From NCBI GenBank assembly GCA_904066235.2, contig CAJFCV020000005.1, forward strand, positions 5,389,501-5,453,500: a stretch of DNA of 64,000 bases, in the 5' to 3' direction. Shown here one piece after another: positions 1-11,823 of this stretch; position 1 is the first letter of the stretch; every line of letters starts with the position of its first letter. The notes below the pieces were generated by a model. The model was given only the letters and a program-made list of their open reading frames with translations. It had not been told where the DNA came from and made no database searches. The position numbers were made by a program, and so were the translations under genes. The stretch comes from Bursaphelenchus xylophilus. Lineage: Eukaryota > Nematoda > Chromadorea > Rhabditida > Aphelenchoididae.

Positions 1-14
1 GTTACTGTATTTAC

Positions 15-225
15 CTCGTATCTTTTGGGGATATCTTGTCTCCGCTGACCATCCAAAATACCATTTAAAGGCCAATCCGAGTCCGATCAGGGATCCGACC
101 AAGAGGAAAAGGGCGAGAACGGCGACCAGACAGAAGCGTGCCGTCTCCGCCCGGTCGCCGTCCTGTCGCCTCCGCTTCGCCTCCGCCTCCCCCAATTCGA
201 TTTTTGGGGGGCGATTCGGAGGCGA
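15..225 (-). CDS. Possible exon of a single-pass membrane protein, partial
   Basis: Read on the minus strand, this stretch is open and ends at a good donor (GTAAAT) at position 14. The encoded piece is charged (Glu, Lys and Arg rich), followed by about 22 hydrophobic residues (FCLVAVLALFLLVGSLIGLG) and then KWYFGW. That is the shape of a short cytoplasmic tail plus a transmembrane segment of a type II protein. I found no in-frame ATG before an upstream stop, so the right boundary is uncertain and may be a splice acceptor. The rest of the gene would lie beyond the left edge. The family is not recognised. Confidence 0.4.
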
Positions 226-229
226 CGGC

Positions 230-1257
230 AATTAATTGCCTTCAGAAGTTGTCCAATCAAGGTCGTTCAATGTTTCTGGCTGTAAAAAGTAATGTGATTA
301 CAAAGTGAATAACAAAAAAAAATCTCGTATCTTCAAAATACATCAGAGAAGAAAATGGCTGCTAAATCCGGCTGAAATGGACTCAAGACACGGTCACTAT
401 TGGTTTAATAGTCCTTGAAACCGACTGAATGGCCATCTCTCATATTATTGCCCCAGGCGGAACCGATAAAAGCCCGAACGCATAAATCTTGAAGGGATTG
501 AGGCGCCAAATAAAGGCCAAAAAATGTTGGAAACATGGATTTACAACTCCCTACGCTTTTGGAGACACAGAGAAATTTTTTCGAATTACATTTGAAGGTC
601 TAAAAACTCCAAGAAAAGGATTAATTTGACTACACATAAAAGGGTGGCACCCGAGCAAATTCCCTCCAGAACTGCCGATTTCCCGCTTGTTATGGTCAAT
701 TGAGGCGAGAGGGATGGGTTTATTTACCATAGTAGAGAACGGATCTGAGGCTGGCTACTCTTGTCAAATCCAATTAACAGCGAAAAAAGAACGAAGAATT
801 GACCTCAAATTGTATTAAAAACGGGGATAAATCCCTTCAAATTATTTACAAAAAATCCCTTCAGACTTTCAAGTCTAAAACAAAGCCAAACTCATCACAA
901 TGTCGTCTCCCGCATGGTTGTCATAAAACCGGCTGGAGACACGCGGTTAACGGAGATCGTTGCAACGCCTTAACGCTCCTCCGAGATCCCTCGGATGACC
1001 CCGCCCTCATAATTAGGCCTTTCCGATATAAAACTTGGTTTGCAACGACCTCAAAACGCTTAAAACCGGTGATTCAAACTTTTCCCTGGGGGAATAAAAT
1101 AAAAATAATGCATGGGTTTACAGCCAAATAATTATTTATTCGGACAGAACCGAAGTAACAAAAAGGAGTTTTCGATTATACGACGGTTCAGGTTTAATTA
1201 ATTTGTCTTTAAGAACCTTACACTAGACGTCTCTAATGTAAAAAAAATATTAAAGTA
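230..1257. other. Intergenic, no gene seen
   Basis: The longest open frame here (799-1131, plus strand) has no splice support and no recognisable motif. I see nothing beyond low-complexity AT-rich sequence. Confidence 0.5.
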
Positions 1258-1464
1258 CTAGTCGCGCCATAAATTCCTGACACATTTTGCACCGTGCGAA
1301 AGTTCGGGGTTTGGACGTCGCGCCCCCAAATTCGGGTTTGTCGCACGCGAAAGTGTGCAAAAACGGGAAATCGCGGCGACAAATGCGAAAAGATGCACCG
1401 TGCGGATGAAAATGAAAGAAGAATGCACGGTGCAAAATGTGTCAGGACTTTATGTCGCGACTAG
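1258..1464. repeat. MITE with 43-bp terminal inverted repeats and TA target site
   Basis: The left end (starting CTAGTCGCGCCATAAATTCC) is matched in reverse complement by the right end, with few mismatches over about 43 bp. TA dinucleotides flank both ends (1256-1257 and 1465-1466), as for Tc1/mariner-type insertions. The 120-bp interior is non-coding. A diverged relative sharing the TAGTCGCG end lies at about 50467-50651. Confidence 0.8.
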
Positions 1465-2686
1465 TAAACAACAACAAAAAAATAGACATTTAGATCCCCA
1501 TTTTTCAATACTTATTTCCCTCTTTAAGTAGCCTCTTCCATTCCAACTTTTACGATGCAACATTCGAGACCATACATTACGTAACAGATGTGGTAAAGAG
1601 AATATAAATCTGGAGGAATAACACCCCATTCATTCCGCCGATACTTAGTCATCGCTCAAAACATTTCTAATCTAGTCCACGAATGGAATTCGTATAGTGG
1701 ATTCTGGAGGAATCTAGGAATGACATGTTCGGTCAAGACATGCAATGACAGTGACACAAGTAATATGTGAGCCTATGGAATGAAATTACTCAGGCCAAAA
1801 ATAATTATGAATACTCTATGAGGAATGGTTATTTATTCTTTATGTATAATTAATTTTAAAGGGTAGATTTTTTAGAACTCTTTGTTAACCTTATCAGACA
1901 TAAAACTCGTAAATCAAACCAATTTTGTTGCAAATAAACCCCCAAGAACAAGAAACGAATTAACTCGGATCGATCTTAAGAGTCTGCCCTCAGGCAAAAA
2001 ACGTTTGCCAAAAACAAAATCAAATTTTATGTCGGATTAAAGCCCGAGACATCCCTAATTGACAGATCCATCATCTCCGCCCCCTATCATAACATTTATT
2101 GCACATCCCGAGATATCCCACATTTCTAAAATCTCTCCGCCACCTGTTTTAAAGGGTATCAATGGCCATTAAGAGGCCAGAAAAGTGACCGGCCAAGACT
2201 TTTCGAGCTGTTTTTCTCGCGGTTTCAAAGAGTGAAAGCGAGTAAAAAGGAGTAAAAAGTAGTGTAAAACAAAAAGTTTACTTTAAAGATATGCGAAAAA
2301 TGAGTTTGGATCTTTTGTTCTCCGCGATCAAGGTTTAAGCGTGAGGAGAATATGAGACGGGTCATAAGCTTAATTAAAGCGCTCGAGGGGATCATAATAA
2401 ATATAATATTATCCTTCTCGCCCCCGATCTTCTTTGAACGGCCTTTTCCATCAAATTAATCCATCTTGACTCCTTTCTGACATATGCAACACTCTGGACT
2501 CTGATTTATGTCCATAAGTGTAAAAATTTACAGTAATCTCGAAAACATACCTGAATCATGCATTCGGAGAAGTCATTTCGTTGTTATTAAACTAAAATTT
2601 GCATCATGTTTGTCATCAGAAACAAATTTTGACACATCAAGATCACATTAAAAATCATATTTATGTCATAGTGTCACAAATACAAA
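1465..2686. other. Intergenic, no gene seen
   Basis: AT-rich sequence without credible exons on either strand. Confidence 0.5.
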
Positions 2687-3152
2687 CAGGGGAAGCACTC
2701 CAAGTGCGACGCTCAGATTTTCTTTAAATTTTGCACACACGTCGGGTATGGACTAGATATCAATTCCTGAAATTTTTAGCTCGCGCTTTGCGGGCGACGC
2801 CGAGATATCGAACGATTTTTGCCGCCGAGAGAGCAGGCTAAACGTGGAGGGCTGTCAGAGAGGATTTATGACCAAAAAAAGTGCTTTTTGGCCATAAGTT
2901 TGGCAGCTTCGTGCGGTCAGAAAACATGTGTAAGGATAGAAACATTATCCTTTACAGCAGAAGTAGGCATGAAAATTTTCGTGCCGAAATTCGGCAAAAA
3001 GTCCTAAATTTTCGCCGACTTTCGATCTAAAAATCTCGGTTGTTTCTGCAAAGCGCGAGCCAAGAATCTTGCATATATCTTAGAAAAAACTATTCTAAAT
3101 TTGTGTCAAATTTCATCAAAATCTAAGCATCGCACTTGGAGTACTTCCCCTG
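2687..3152. repeat. Non-autonomous inverted-repeat element
   Basis: The left end begins CAGGGGAAGCACTCCAAGTG. The right end is its reverse complement with scattered mismatches, ending CACTTGGAGTACTTCCCCTG. Similarity continues inward for roughly 60 bp and reappears in the GCTCGCGCTTTG/CAAAGCGCGAGC pair. No transposase is visible. The small open frame at 2819-3007 is inside the element and is not taken as a gene. Confidence 0.75.
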
Positions 3153-3497
3153 TAAAAAGAATTTTCAAATTTTCGCGGTAGATTTCTGCAAACTGCAATT
3201 GTCGGAATGTGCGAGCTGCGCCCATTCCTAAAATAATTTTTGGCGCGCGAAAAAGGTGTCGGTGTCGAATGTTCGGAAAAGGGTGTTGTTCTTGTACATC
3301 TGTTTACTTATAAAGATTTTACAATTTTAGAAGCGAAGAACTAGGTTTATTAGTGTTTTATCCAGCTAATAATTCTTTTAGGAAGAATAATATTTTTCTA
3401 TGAAATTTAGGTGTTTCATTTCGACGCGCGTACAAGCTTTTATGGTTAAAAGGTTGTGTTTCTTATCGGTCGATTTTTTCTGTTTTAGCGACCGAAA

Positions 3498-6400
3498 ATG
3501 AGGCGTGCAGGCTTCAACGGACCTATTTCTTCGGTCGTTCAAGAACTCAGGGAATCTGAATTTAAAGACGACACCTTCAATCTTGAGGAGGACGCTGTAA
3601 CTAACGGAGGATTCTTCAACGCCAAGGGTAAGTAGAAGCAAGATTTATTACTATTCATCGTTTTTAGATTTGGATAAAACGTATTTTTTTGTCTTTCACA
3701 ATCATCATCTAACGGTTTACAAAAAAGGATGTTCTGCTCGACAGTCAACTGTCGTTCTGAACTATTATTTCAACGATACAGCGTCGATAATGTCAGTCAA
3801 GTACTTCCGCGTTAATGGTAAGGCTTTTATTTTTATTATTGAAACCTGGGACCAATTTCCTCTACCCTTCGCTTCCTACCCTTCGCTGAAAATGAAAATT
3901 TGAATAGAATTTTTTCTCATTTTGGGGGGATTTTCATTCTGGGGTGAGGTCGGTTGACCGCTCTCTCAGAGCTCGGAAACTTTTCCGAACATGAGAAATA
4001 CAAGTCGTAATACATGGAATCATAACTTAAAAGTTCACTTGAAGTTATATAAACAAGCTCCGAGGGCTTCGCTGGCGTTTTCAATAAATGAATTACAATA
4101 TTTGTCAAACAAGAGGGTACCGCAGTTCTTTTTGAGTGGATTTTTTATACAACTGAGATTACATTGTCATTACCGTGGCCAGACACATTGTAAACCCTTT
4201 TAATCTGGAAAAATATAAGCTTGAACTGTTAAACTTGTTTTTAGGATTTATTTTTGCTTGTTATGCTATTTATGACCCGCAAGATTTAGGAAACAACATG
4301 TGAATATTTTTTGAATGCTTGAAATACCGTTTTCCTGCAACTAGTAGTAATTCATTCTCATCAAATTGCAAAAATTACAAAACAAAGAGGCCATAACAAG
4401 CATAATAAACATGATAAACCTGAAAAAAATGCGAGGTACTGGCAGGCCATGAGGTATTAATCGAGAAGTAAAAAAATATTTTGAAGCAGCGCGGATCGAA
4501 CCCTGAAGGGCCTAAACGGCCCATTTGACGGTCAAGTTTTATTTAGATTAGAGTAGATTTCAGATCTGTTTCGTATTTTATTCAAAACTTGAAGCTTTCA
4601 AGCTATAGCTGACCCTTGTTGATGTGCACCGCTCTTCGCAATGCGTTTTTACCAAAAATTTGGGTTTTCGAGAGCTCTGAGAGAGCGGTCAACCAACCTC
4701 ACCCCAGAATGAAAATCCCCCCAAAATGAGAAAAAATTCTATTCAAATTTTCATTTTCAGCGAAGGGTAGGAAGCGAAGGGTAGAGGAAATTGGTCCCTG
4801 CCGGACAAAATAATTTTTTTTTGAGTTTAGAGAAAGTTGACGGTGCTCTGGTCGCAGTTCGTGATGTTGCTCTTGATGCCAATTATGTTTCATTTATTTC
4901 TTTCCAAACTAAGAAGCAACACAAAGCTTGTCTCTTCAATGCTAAAATATCCCATGTTCATGTTTGTGTGGATGGAGTGGCCATAAAGGAGACAACTGGT
5001 CTAAGTAACGGCTTGGCCAAGTATCCTCATGTATTGGTAGTCGGTGGCGAAGAGTCGTATGCAGCTCTGTTCCACATGGGAGTCATTCCCGAGGAGCCTT
5101 GTGAAGATAGCGCCAAATTTCCGAGTAAATGTGTTTCTCTGATAAGTAAGTAATTAATTTGTTTTTTTTATTTTCTGATTTTAGAACCTGACGAACAGGG
5201 GAATGTAGAATATGCAACGGATTTGCGAAGTGGGTCGTTTAGGAAAGGTAGATTACAATTTTTCTTGATATTGAGTTTTAGAAAGCGCTGAAGTCACTTC
5301 ATTGTGTTATGTCAATGAAAGGAGAGTTATTGCGGTTGGATTGTCAAATGGAATGGTGTCGTTATCATCCTTAAAGACCGGAATTGTGTAAGTTTTGTTT
5401 TGGTGGATATTCTTCGTGGATCCTCGATTTTATGTTACGTACTTTAGCGGATATCTTTACATCGGAAAGTTGTTTGAAGTCCTCGAGATGACTTGGCAGG
5501 ATTCTGTTGATGACAATGACAAATGTGTATTCTTATGGGCCTATATCCGTAGAACCTATGACAATCAGCATGTCCTTTGTTTGTTCAGCAACTCTGGAGC
5601 CGTAGGAAACACTGAGATATCATGGATTAGAAGGTTCCATTACATCATCAGAGATTGCTCAGAACTTGTATTATTGAAAGCTGTTATCCTCGACAAACAA
5701 CAAGCAGCCGCGATCGGGTTGACGGATGATGTTGATGGAGAAGATAGTCTGAATACGACCAATGGACCAGTAGAGGGCTATTCCTCCATCATGATCTTCA
5801 TGTATGTGGAAAGCATCGATGGGGCTCAGGTTTTGAAGGTATGATCAGAATATTTTTGATTAATTTTTAGGGCTGTTTGTTTGATCTGGATGCATATTAC
5901 ACTAAAAGAATGCCAGCCGAGCCAATTCCGGACCGAACTCCTGCTCGTCAATGTGGTTTCCTCTCTTTCTTCAAGGCTCCTAATAACATTTCATTCAAAC
6001 CGAGTGATGTTTTGGATGGTTTAGTTACTGGTTTGACCAGATTCAAGAGACCAGCCTCAATTGAAGGCCATAGAGATCAACTCTTTTATCCCTCTTCTCT
6101 CAACTTTTCTATGGATATTCTCACTACTACCAAACTCTGTCAGATGGATGTGACTTGTATTCAAGATCAAGTAAGCCGGTTTTATGTTTTGATTATTGTA
6201 ATTTAGGTGGTTGGTCAGATCGAAAGAGATATTGTGGAACATTTCGAAAACCCCGAGCACGCGTCGTCTTTTCTCTACGCTCTCGGTCTTACTAATTCTC
6301 TTCCTGATCAGAATGATATTGTTATGAAGAGTTGTATCTTCAGAATATTGCTCAACAATCATTATCTTGGGTTGTTGAGGATAGTGACGGACACCACGAT

Positions 6401-9400
6401 TCCTAAAGAGATCCTCATTTTTATCGACAAATGGCTTTTCAAGGAATTGGAAGCATGCAAATCTAAGTTAGAGTCGGAACGTAAGGGAAGTTTAGCTTAT
6501 CGATTATTTTCAGACTCTATGATTATCTCGGAACCTCTCAAGAATATTCCCAAAACCACGTTTGAGTATCTTACCCATTCCCGGTCTGTTTTTCGGAGAT
6601 CTTCTAAGATTTTCTCGGAATTGGCCAATCGGTTTGAGAGTTTGAACCTGGAGCAAGGTGCGTTATCCTCTCAAGGGGAGCATTAATTTTGAATGTCTTT
6701 TTAGCAGCGTTAACACGCGTTAAAGCGCATGCCAAGGTAGCTTCGGACTTTGTTTTGGTGGCCTCTGGATATCTTTTTGGTATTCATACAGACTTTTTAC
6801 GACAAACCGAAGAAAATGTGGAGATTCTGAACAAATTAAGATTAGAGTTTGCTAAGAGATCGAGCATGGCCAGGCATTTGGATGTGAAATTGGAGATTCA
6901 TCAGATTTTGGATGAGATTTATGAAGCCAATCGAGAGGAAATCGAGGAATCTCTGGATGTTGAACTCGGATCTGAGATGTATCCACCTGAATGTTTTCTC
7001 AATTTCTTTGCCATTCTTCCATTATTCAACATTTCTGAGGCTGCCAAACTCTCAATCGTTGGATATTTTGCCAAGGATCTTGATTTGGTGGACAAACACT
7101 CTGATTGGAACTACTTTGATCGAGCCTGTTCTTATTTCCTAAACGAGAACATGACCTCGGAGAAGATGAAGCAGATGCTTGATGTCTGGAGCTCGGATTA
7201 CAAACTTCTCACTATTGGAAAATTGGCTGAAACACCGGGAATGGTGGAATTGAAATTACTGTCAGATCAAGATGGGGAGGAATGTATTGATGAGAAAGAT
7301 TTGATGTTCATGCCTTGTGAAACTCATGAAGAGAAGGTGAAATTGCTCGAATTGTATTCCCAGTTACCCTTTGGAGTTGCCAAATACAACAAAGATATGA
7401 TCTGCAGAAAACGATACGATCTTCTTGTTGAGGTAAGTGCAAAATAAAATTTAAAATTATCTTCAAAGCTACCACCCAAAACTGACGAATTTGAACCTGA
7501 ATTTGTGAAGGAGGTGAGGTTGGATCTATTGAAGATAAAGAAACAATTCCCGTTCGCTTTTTCCAAGAATTCCTTTCCTCCGGAAATTTTGGAGAGATGT
7601 CGACAAAAAGGTAAGTTAATGATTCTATTTTAGATGGTTATTTCTAGGAAATGAAGTTCCCAGAATGGTGTTGACTGCTTCTTCAGGCCCAGCTATCATT
7701 GAAATTCCATCTCGTAAGGGATTGTCTGGAAGGATGACCCAATTAAATGAAGATATGAACAGTTTATTTCCTGAAGAACCGATCCCTATCCAATTCCCTT
7801 CTCAAGATTCAGAAGAGAAGAAGGAGAATGAGGGAATGGTCACTCCACCGTCCAGGCATTCCTATCTGCTTCCTCAGATCACCCCACCATCTCATCGAAG
7901 AACAATGACTTCTACTCCAGTCTCCGTTAAGACCACTACTACTCCGGTGAGGGATAGAGAAGGTGTTCTTCTTAGTAGTGCATTGAGGGTAAGTGTATGA
8001 GGGTGATCATAGGTATGTGTTTATTTTAGTCCAAAGATATGGCGAGGATCAAGAAGATGACGACTCCATTATCAGTCAGGAAACGGGTCTCAATTTTCGC
8101 TACGAATACAACTACCAGATTCAGAAGAACGGTCTTGGACCCCCAAACTTCCACCCCGGTCTCTGGAAGTATGTCGACGCCGCCAGTGACTAAACGATCC
8201 CCTCCAAAACCAACATCGATTCTAAGGAGAACTGGCTCCACAAGGAGTAAGGCGGTCAGTGAGCAGAGAATTCAGTTTACAAAGACCAAGAAGATCCATC
8301 ACATCCCTTCAAATGCTGAGAAGTAAGTCCAGAACTGGTGTTAGGAGGGAAGTCGTTCGCAAATGAGTTGAGCTATGAGACCGGTATATTCAGAACCTCC
8401 ATGTTCGAAAATGCTAAGGGGTAAAGCAATTTTGGTGTCCGGGCCCTGTTTTGGAAAATCCACCATGAAGTCTTGGCACAAGGACCAAATGGCAGAGGGC
8501 GAGTGAACGCTTTCAAAATCCTTTTGTCCGGGTTGCCGCGACAGGTTGTCTCCAAAGAACTTTGGTAATGAAAATGGAAAGAATGAACACGGTTTTTTTT
8601 TGTTGGAGGATACCCGAAAAATTGGAATCAAGCAGTCTTTCAAAAAATCGTTTAATTTTTTTGGTCGATTTCCTCGAAAACTGGGTCCGGACACCAAAAT
8701 TGCTTCACCCTGTAACGTTTTCGAATATGGAGATTCTGAATATACTGGTCTCATAGCTCAACCTATTTGTGATTTGAACGACTTCCCTCGTTAGTTGTAT
8801 TGTTTTAGCCGAAGAGCACAGAATGCTGAGAATTCGTTCACTGAATTCTCGAAATTCGACGATTCGACGGCGTCTGAGATGTCCCAACACTCGGTCGACA
8901 ATGAAGAGCCGGATCGATCCTTGAATTTTGACGAGGGAAACAATTCAGATGACGAAAATGATGAGCTTTACACTCAGGAGAGGGCCAAAGAATCTTCTCC
9001 TGGGATGCAAGACGAAGAAGTCAGCCTCTCTCCTCGAGAAATATCCCCAGATGAGAATAATTTGGAGTTGTCAAGTGAACAGAAAGAAAATGTTGACCGA
9101 CCTCAGGAATCAAAAATTGATAAGGAAAATGGAAGTGAAGAAACACCTGCAGAAGGAGAAGAGGAAGAAGAAATTTATGAAAATGCCCCGAATCCATATG
9201 GAGATTATGATGATGCAGATTCAGACGACGAAGAAGAAAAAAAGGAAGAAGAAAAAGAACCAGAGGAATCTGTTGGAACTTCCGGAGTCAATGAAGAACC
9301 TGCAATAGACACAACTTACACGAAACCGGCTGTAAGTCATAGGAAATATTAGATTGTTTATTTGTTTTGTTATTGGTTTTAATAAAAATTACATTTAGGA

Positions 9401-10779
9401 CGCGACTTATTCTGTGATTGTTGAGAATGAAGATGATCAGGATGAGGAAACGGAGAGAACTTACAGTTTCCAAGAGCAGCAAGAGGACGAGGTGCAAAAT
9501 GGAGTGGAAGGTAACGAGGATGATAAAAGGGCAGAGGGTGGAGAACAACCAGTATTATCTGCTCCTCAGAACAAAGCACAAACTCCGGAACCGGTTGAAC
9601 ATGAAGTCAGGTCTTCCCCATCAAGATCTCCTATTTCAAGGTCTCCTCGGTTGTCTCCTGTGAAGGAAATTCAAATTACGGTGGTTGAAGAGTCCGAACC
9701 CGAGTTTCCAACTGTTTCAAAAATCAGATCTCTTTCCAAATCTCCAGTGAAAGAAGCCGCTCCATCAGTTGAAGTGGTGTCGGAGCCAACCGACGTCGCC
9801 AGAAGAAGATCTCCCAGGAAATCCCCGGCCAGAGATCCTGAATTGACTTCTGAATTTGAGGTCCATCAAAAAAGAATAATAGAAGTAAAGACTGCAGTAA
9901 GAAGTGTCAACGAGGATGGAACGTCATACGAAGAGAGCGAAAGAATTGAGATTAGAGAAGATATCGAGGTAAGAGAGAACATGGAGAAAGACGAGGAAGA
10001 AGAAAAGGGAGAAACGAATGTTGAACAAGCCAATGGAAAGGATACTACGGAAAAGAATAAGGCCCAAGCGGAGAGTACTACCGAGAAATTTCTGAAACAG
10101 ACTTTGATCCCCACCAGACGGCGGGGAAGACCATCAAGAGCTGCCGCTCTTCAAGCTCAAGCTAAACTTGAAGAAGAAATACAAGCAAGGAATCGTAAGT
10201 TGAATAACCTTTGTTTATGTGGGCTTTAATAATTTTAAGATTATTTTATTATGTTTTTCAGGGAGGTCGTCTCTTCGACAGGCAGCAGCTCAACGAAAAA
10301 CTCCGGAGAATTCAGCTACTCCGGAGCCAGAACCATCACCCAAAAAAAGAGGTCGGCCCTCCAAAGTGGTGATTCCTGAAGTGGAGATTGCAGAATCCCT
10401 TAAAAGAACGAGAAGAGCATCTTCGGCGTCGACGAAAGCAACAGCATCAACTAAAAGGACTCCCAAGAAGAGAACGGAGTCAGAAGAAACAGAAGAAGCT
10501 CCGGCCGCGGCTGTCAAAAGACCGCGCAGAAATTCGGGTGCCAGAAATCCCGTAAACGAAGAGTCTCTGAAGGAACCTAAATGTAAGTGTGTTTATGGGT
10601 CCAAGATGGGTTTCTTTACCGTTTTTTATTCAGCTCGAGACCACAGTCCCCAATCTTCAATTGCGACGTCAGACACCTCTCGCAAGTCCCCCAACAGAAG
10701 GAGAACTCCATCCGTGACCCCTTCTGTCGCTTCAGATGATAGTACCACTCTCAGAAGGTCCCCGAGACTTCGAAAATAG
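3498..10779 (+). CDS. mel-28: ELYS/MEL-28-type nucleoporin and chromatin-binding protein
   Basis: The hand-joined model has 16 exons: 3498-3627, 3668-3817, 4831-5145, 5185-5247, 5282-5387, 5448-5838, 5871-6170, 6207-6657, 6705-7432, 7469-7610, 7648-7988, 8030-8322, 8809-9331, 9399-10194, 10262-10582 and 10634-10779. They total 5196 nt (1731 aa) with every phase consistent. The first ~450 residues match the beta-propeller of ELYS, including a segment like the vertebrate GLFDIN...W/Y...MP motif (here CLFDLDAYYTKRMPAEP). A helical middle region follows, then a long acidic, Ser-rich tail with two AT-hooks (RRRGRPS and KKRGRPS). ELYS proteins seed nuclear-pore assembly on chromatin after mitosis. 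The ATG follows a CTGTTTTAG acceptor by 8 nt, suggesting trans-splicing. A poly(A) signal AATAAA lies near 10892. Two inverted-repeat elements sit in introns 2 and 12. Confidence 0.9.
3848..4798. repeat. Inverted-repeat element in ELYS intron 2
   Basis: The ends carry an inverted repeat of about 135 bp: GGGACCAATTTCCTCTACCC at the left, and its complement at the right. The element nearly fills the intron and ends about 30 bp before the exon-3 acceptor. The interior is AT-rich with no transposase. I could not see a clear target-site duplication. Confidence 0.8.
8345..8789. repeat. Inverted-repeat element in ELYS intron 12, 5-bp target duplication
   Basis: Both ends read GAGGGAAGTCGTTC inward, and similarity extends for about 110 bp through GAGCTATGAGACC. 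The element is flanked by GTTAG on both sides (8340-8344 and 8790-8794), a 5-bp direct repeat consistent with a target-site duplication. Open frames across it on both strands are palindrome artefacts. Confidence 0.85.
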
Positions 10780-11823
10780 TGAAATACTGGTTTGAATGAA
10801 CTCACTTTTAGTAATCTAAACATTGATTTATATTTATCTCTAACCGTCATATCCAAAGTTATATTTATGGATCACTTGCCTGTAATTTAAAGAATAAATC
10901 AATCAATCAAATTAATCATATCTGATCTCCATTACTCTAATGGATAGAACGACGAAAGGGAAAGTAAATTAAAAGTAAAAAAGTATCGGATGTCATCTTC
11001 AAGATTTCCTTGTTTTCATCGCTCTTCAAGCTCTCTAAAAGTGTTTTCTCAAATATCTTTAGATTGGTTTGAAGTAATATCATGTTGACCCCTTCAACGC
11101 CTCTCTGACCTATATGCTTGTAACAAAGAACAACATAGAGCAAGTAGAAGAAAGTTCTGATCTATTTTTACTTGTTTTCGACATTTCTTCGGGCCCCACT
11201 TTTTCTCCCGGGTACCTTTTCCAATTCCCTTTCTCTTCTTTACGAAAAGTAACAGAAGTTGAGGTCAAAGCACCGAATACGAATTGTGATCGTTCCTTGC
11301 TACTCCTCAACGCACTACTTGTTATTTTTACTTCCTTTCCTCCTTCTTGTTATCGATTTTTGTTATGACTTTATGAGCGCAGTAAAATTATTTCATTGAA
11401 TTTTTTAGGGCCACTTTAAAAAGGTTAATGCCCCGAGGCATTTATTTTTTCCAAATAATTCAACCTAAATACGTGTCAAAGATAATACAACAGTTTTAGA
11501 TAAGAGCAGACGACCACCTTGTTCTTGGTTTAAAGGTCAAAAAAAGAGGAGGAACAAGATATTAGGGTACATTATTATTCGTTATTAGAAGTCAATTAGT
11601 TTCCTTTGCTTATAAAAATAGGTCGTTTCTAAAATAGCCCACTTTAAACTGGGTCTGCTTGTATTCCAATTCTGTTTTAAATTCGTGTCTTTTAGTCTCG
11701 CCACGAAAACATTTGTTACAAAAAATATGACTTTAAAATAATTTCAGGTTTTTTTGTAATTTTCATTAGTCATTGGAAGGCCGGCTCGGAAAAGATTTTA
11801 TTTAAGAAATTCAGGATCAGATA
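10780..11823. other. Intergenic region between ELYS and the transporter
   Basis: It holds the ELYS 3' untranslated end (AATAAA near 10892) and presumably the promoter of the downstream transporter gene. No exon or RNA gene is recognised. Confidence 0.5.

Noticed and set aside
8341..8794. 137-codon minus frame and 82-codon plus frame in an ELYS intron
   Set aside because: Both come from the arms of the inverted-repeat element. ELYS exons on either side join in frame across it.
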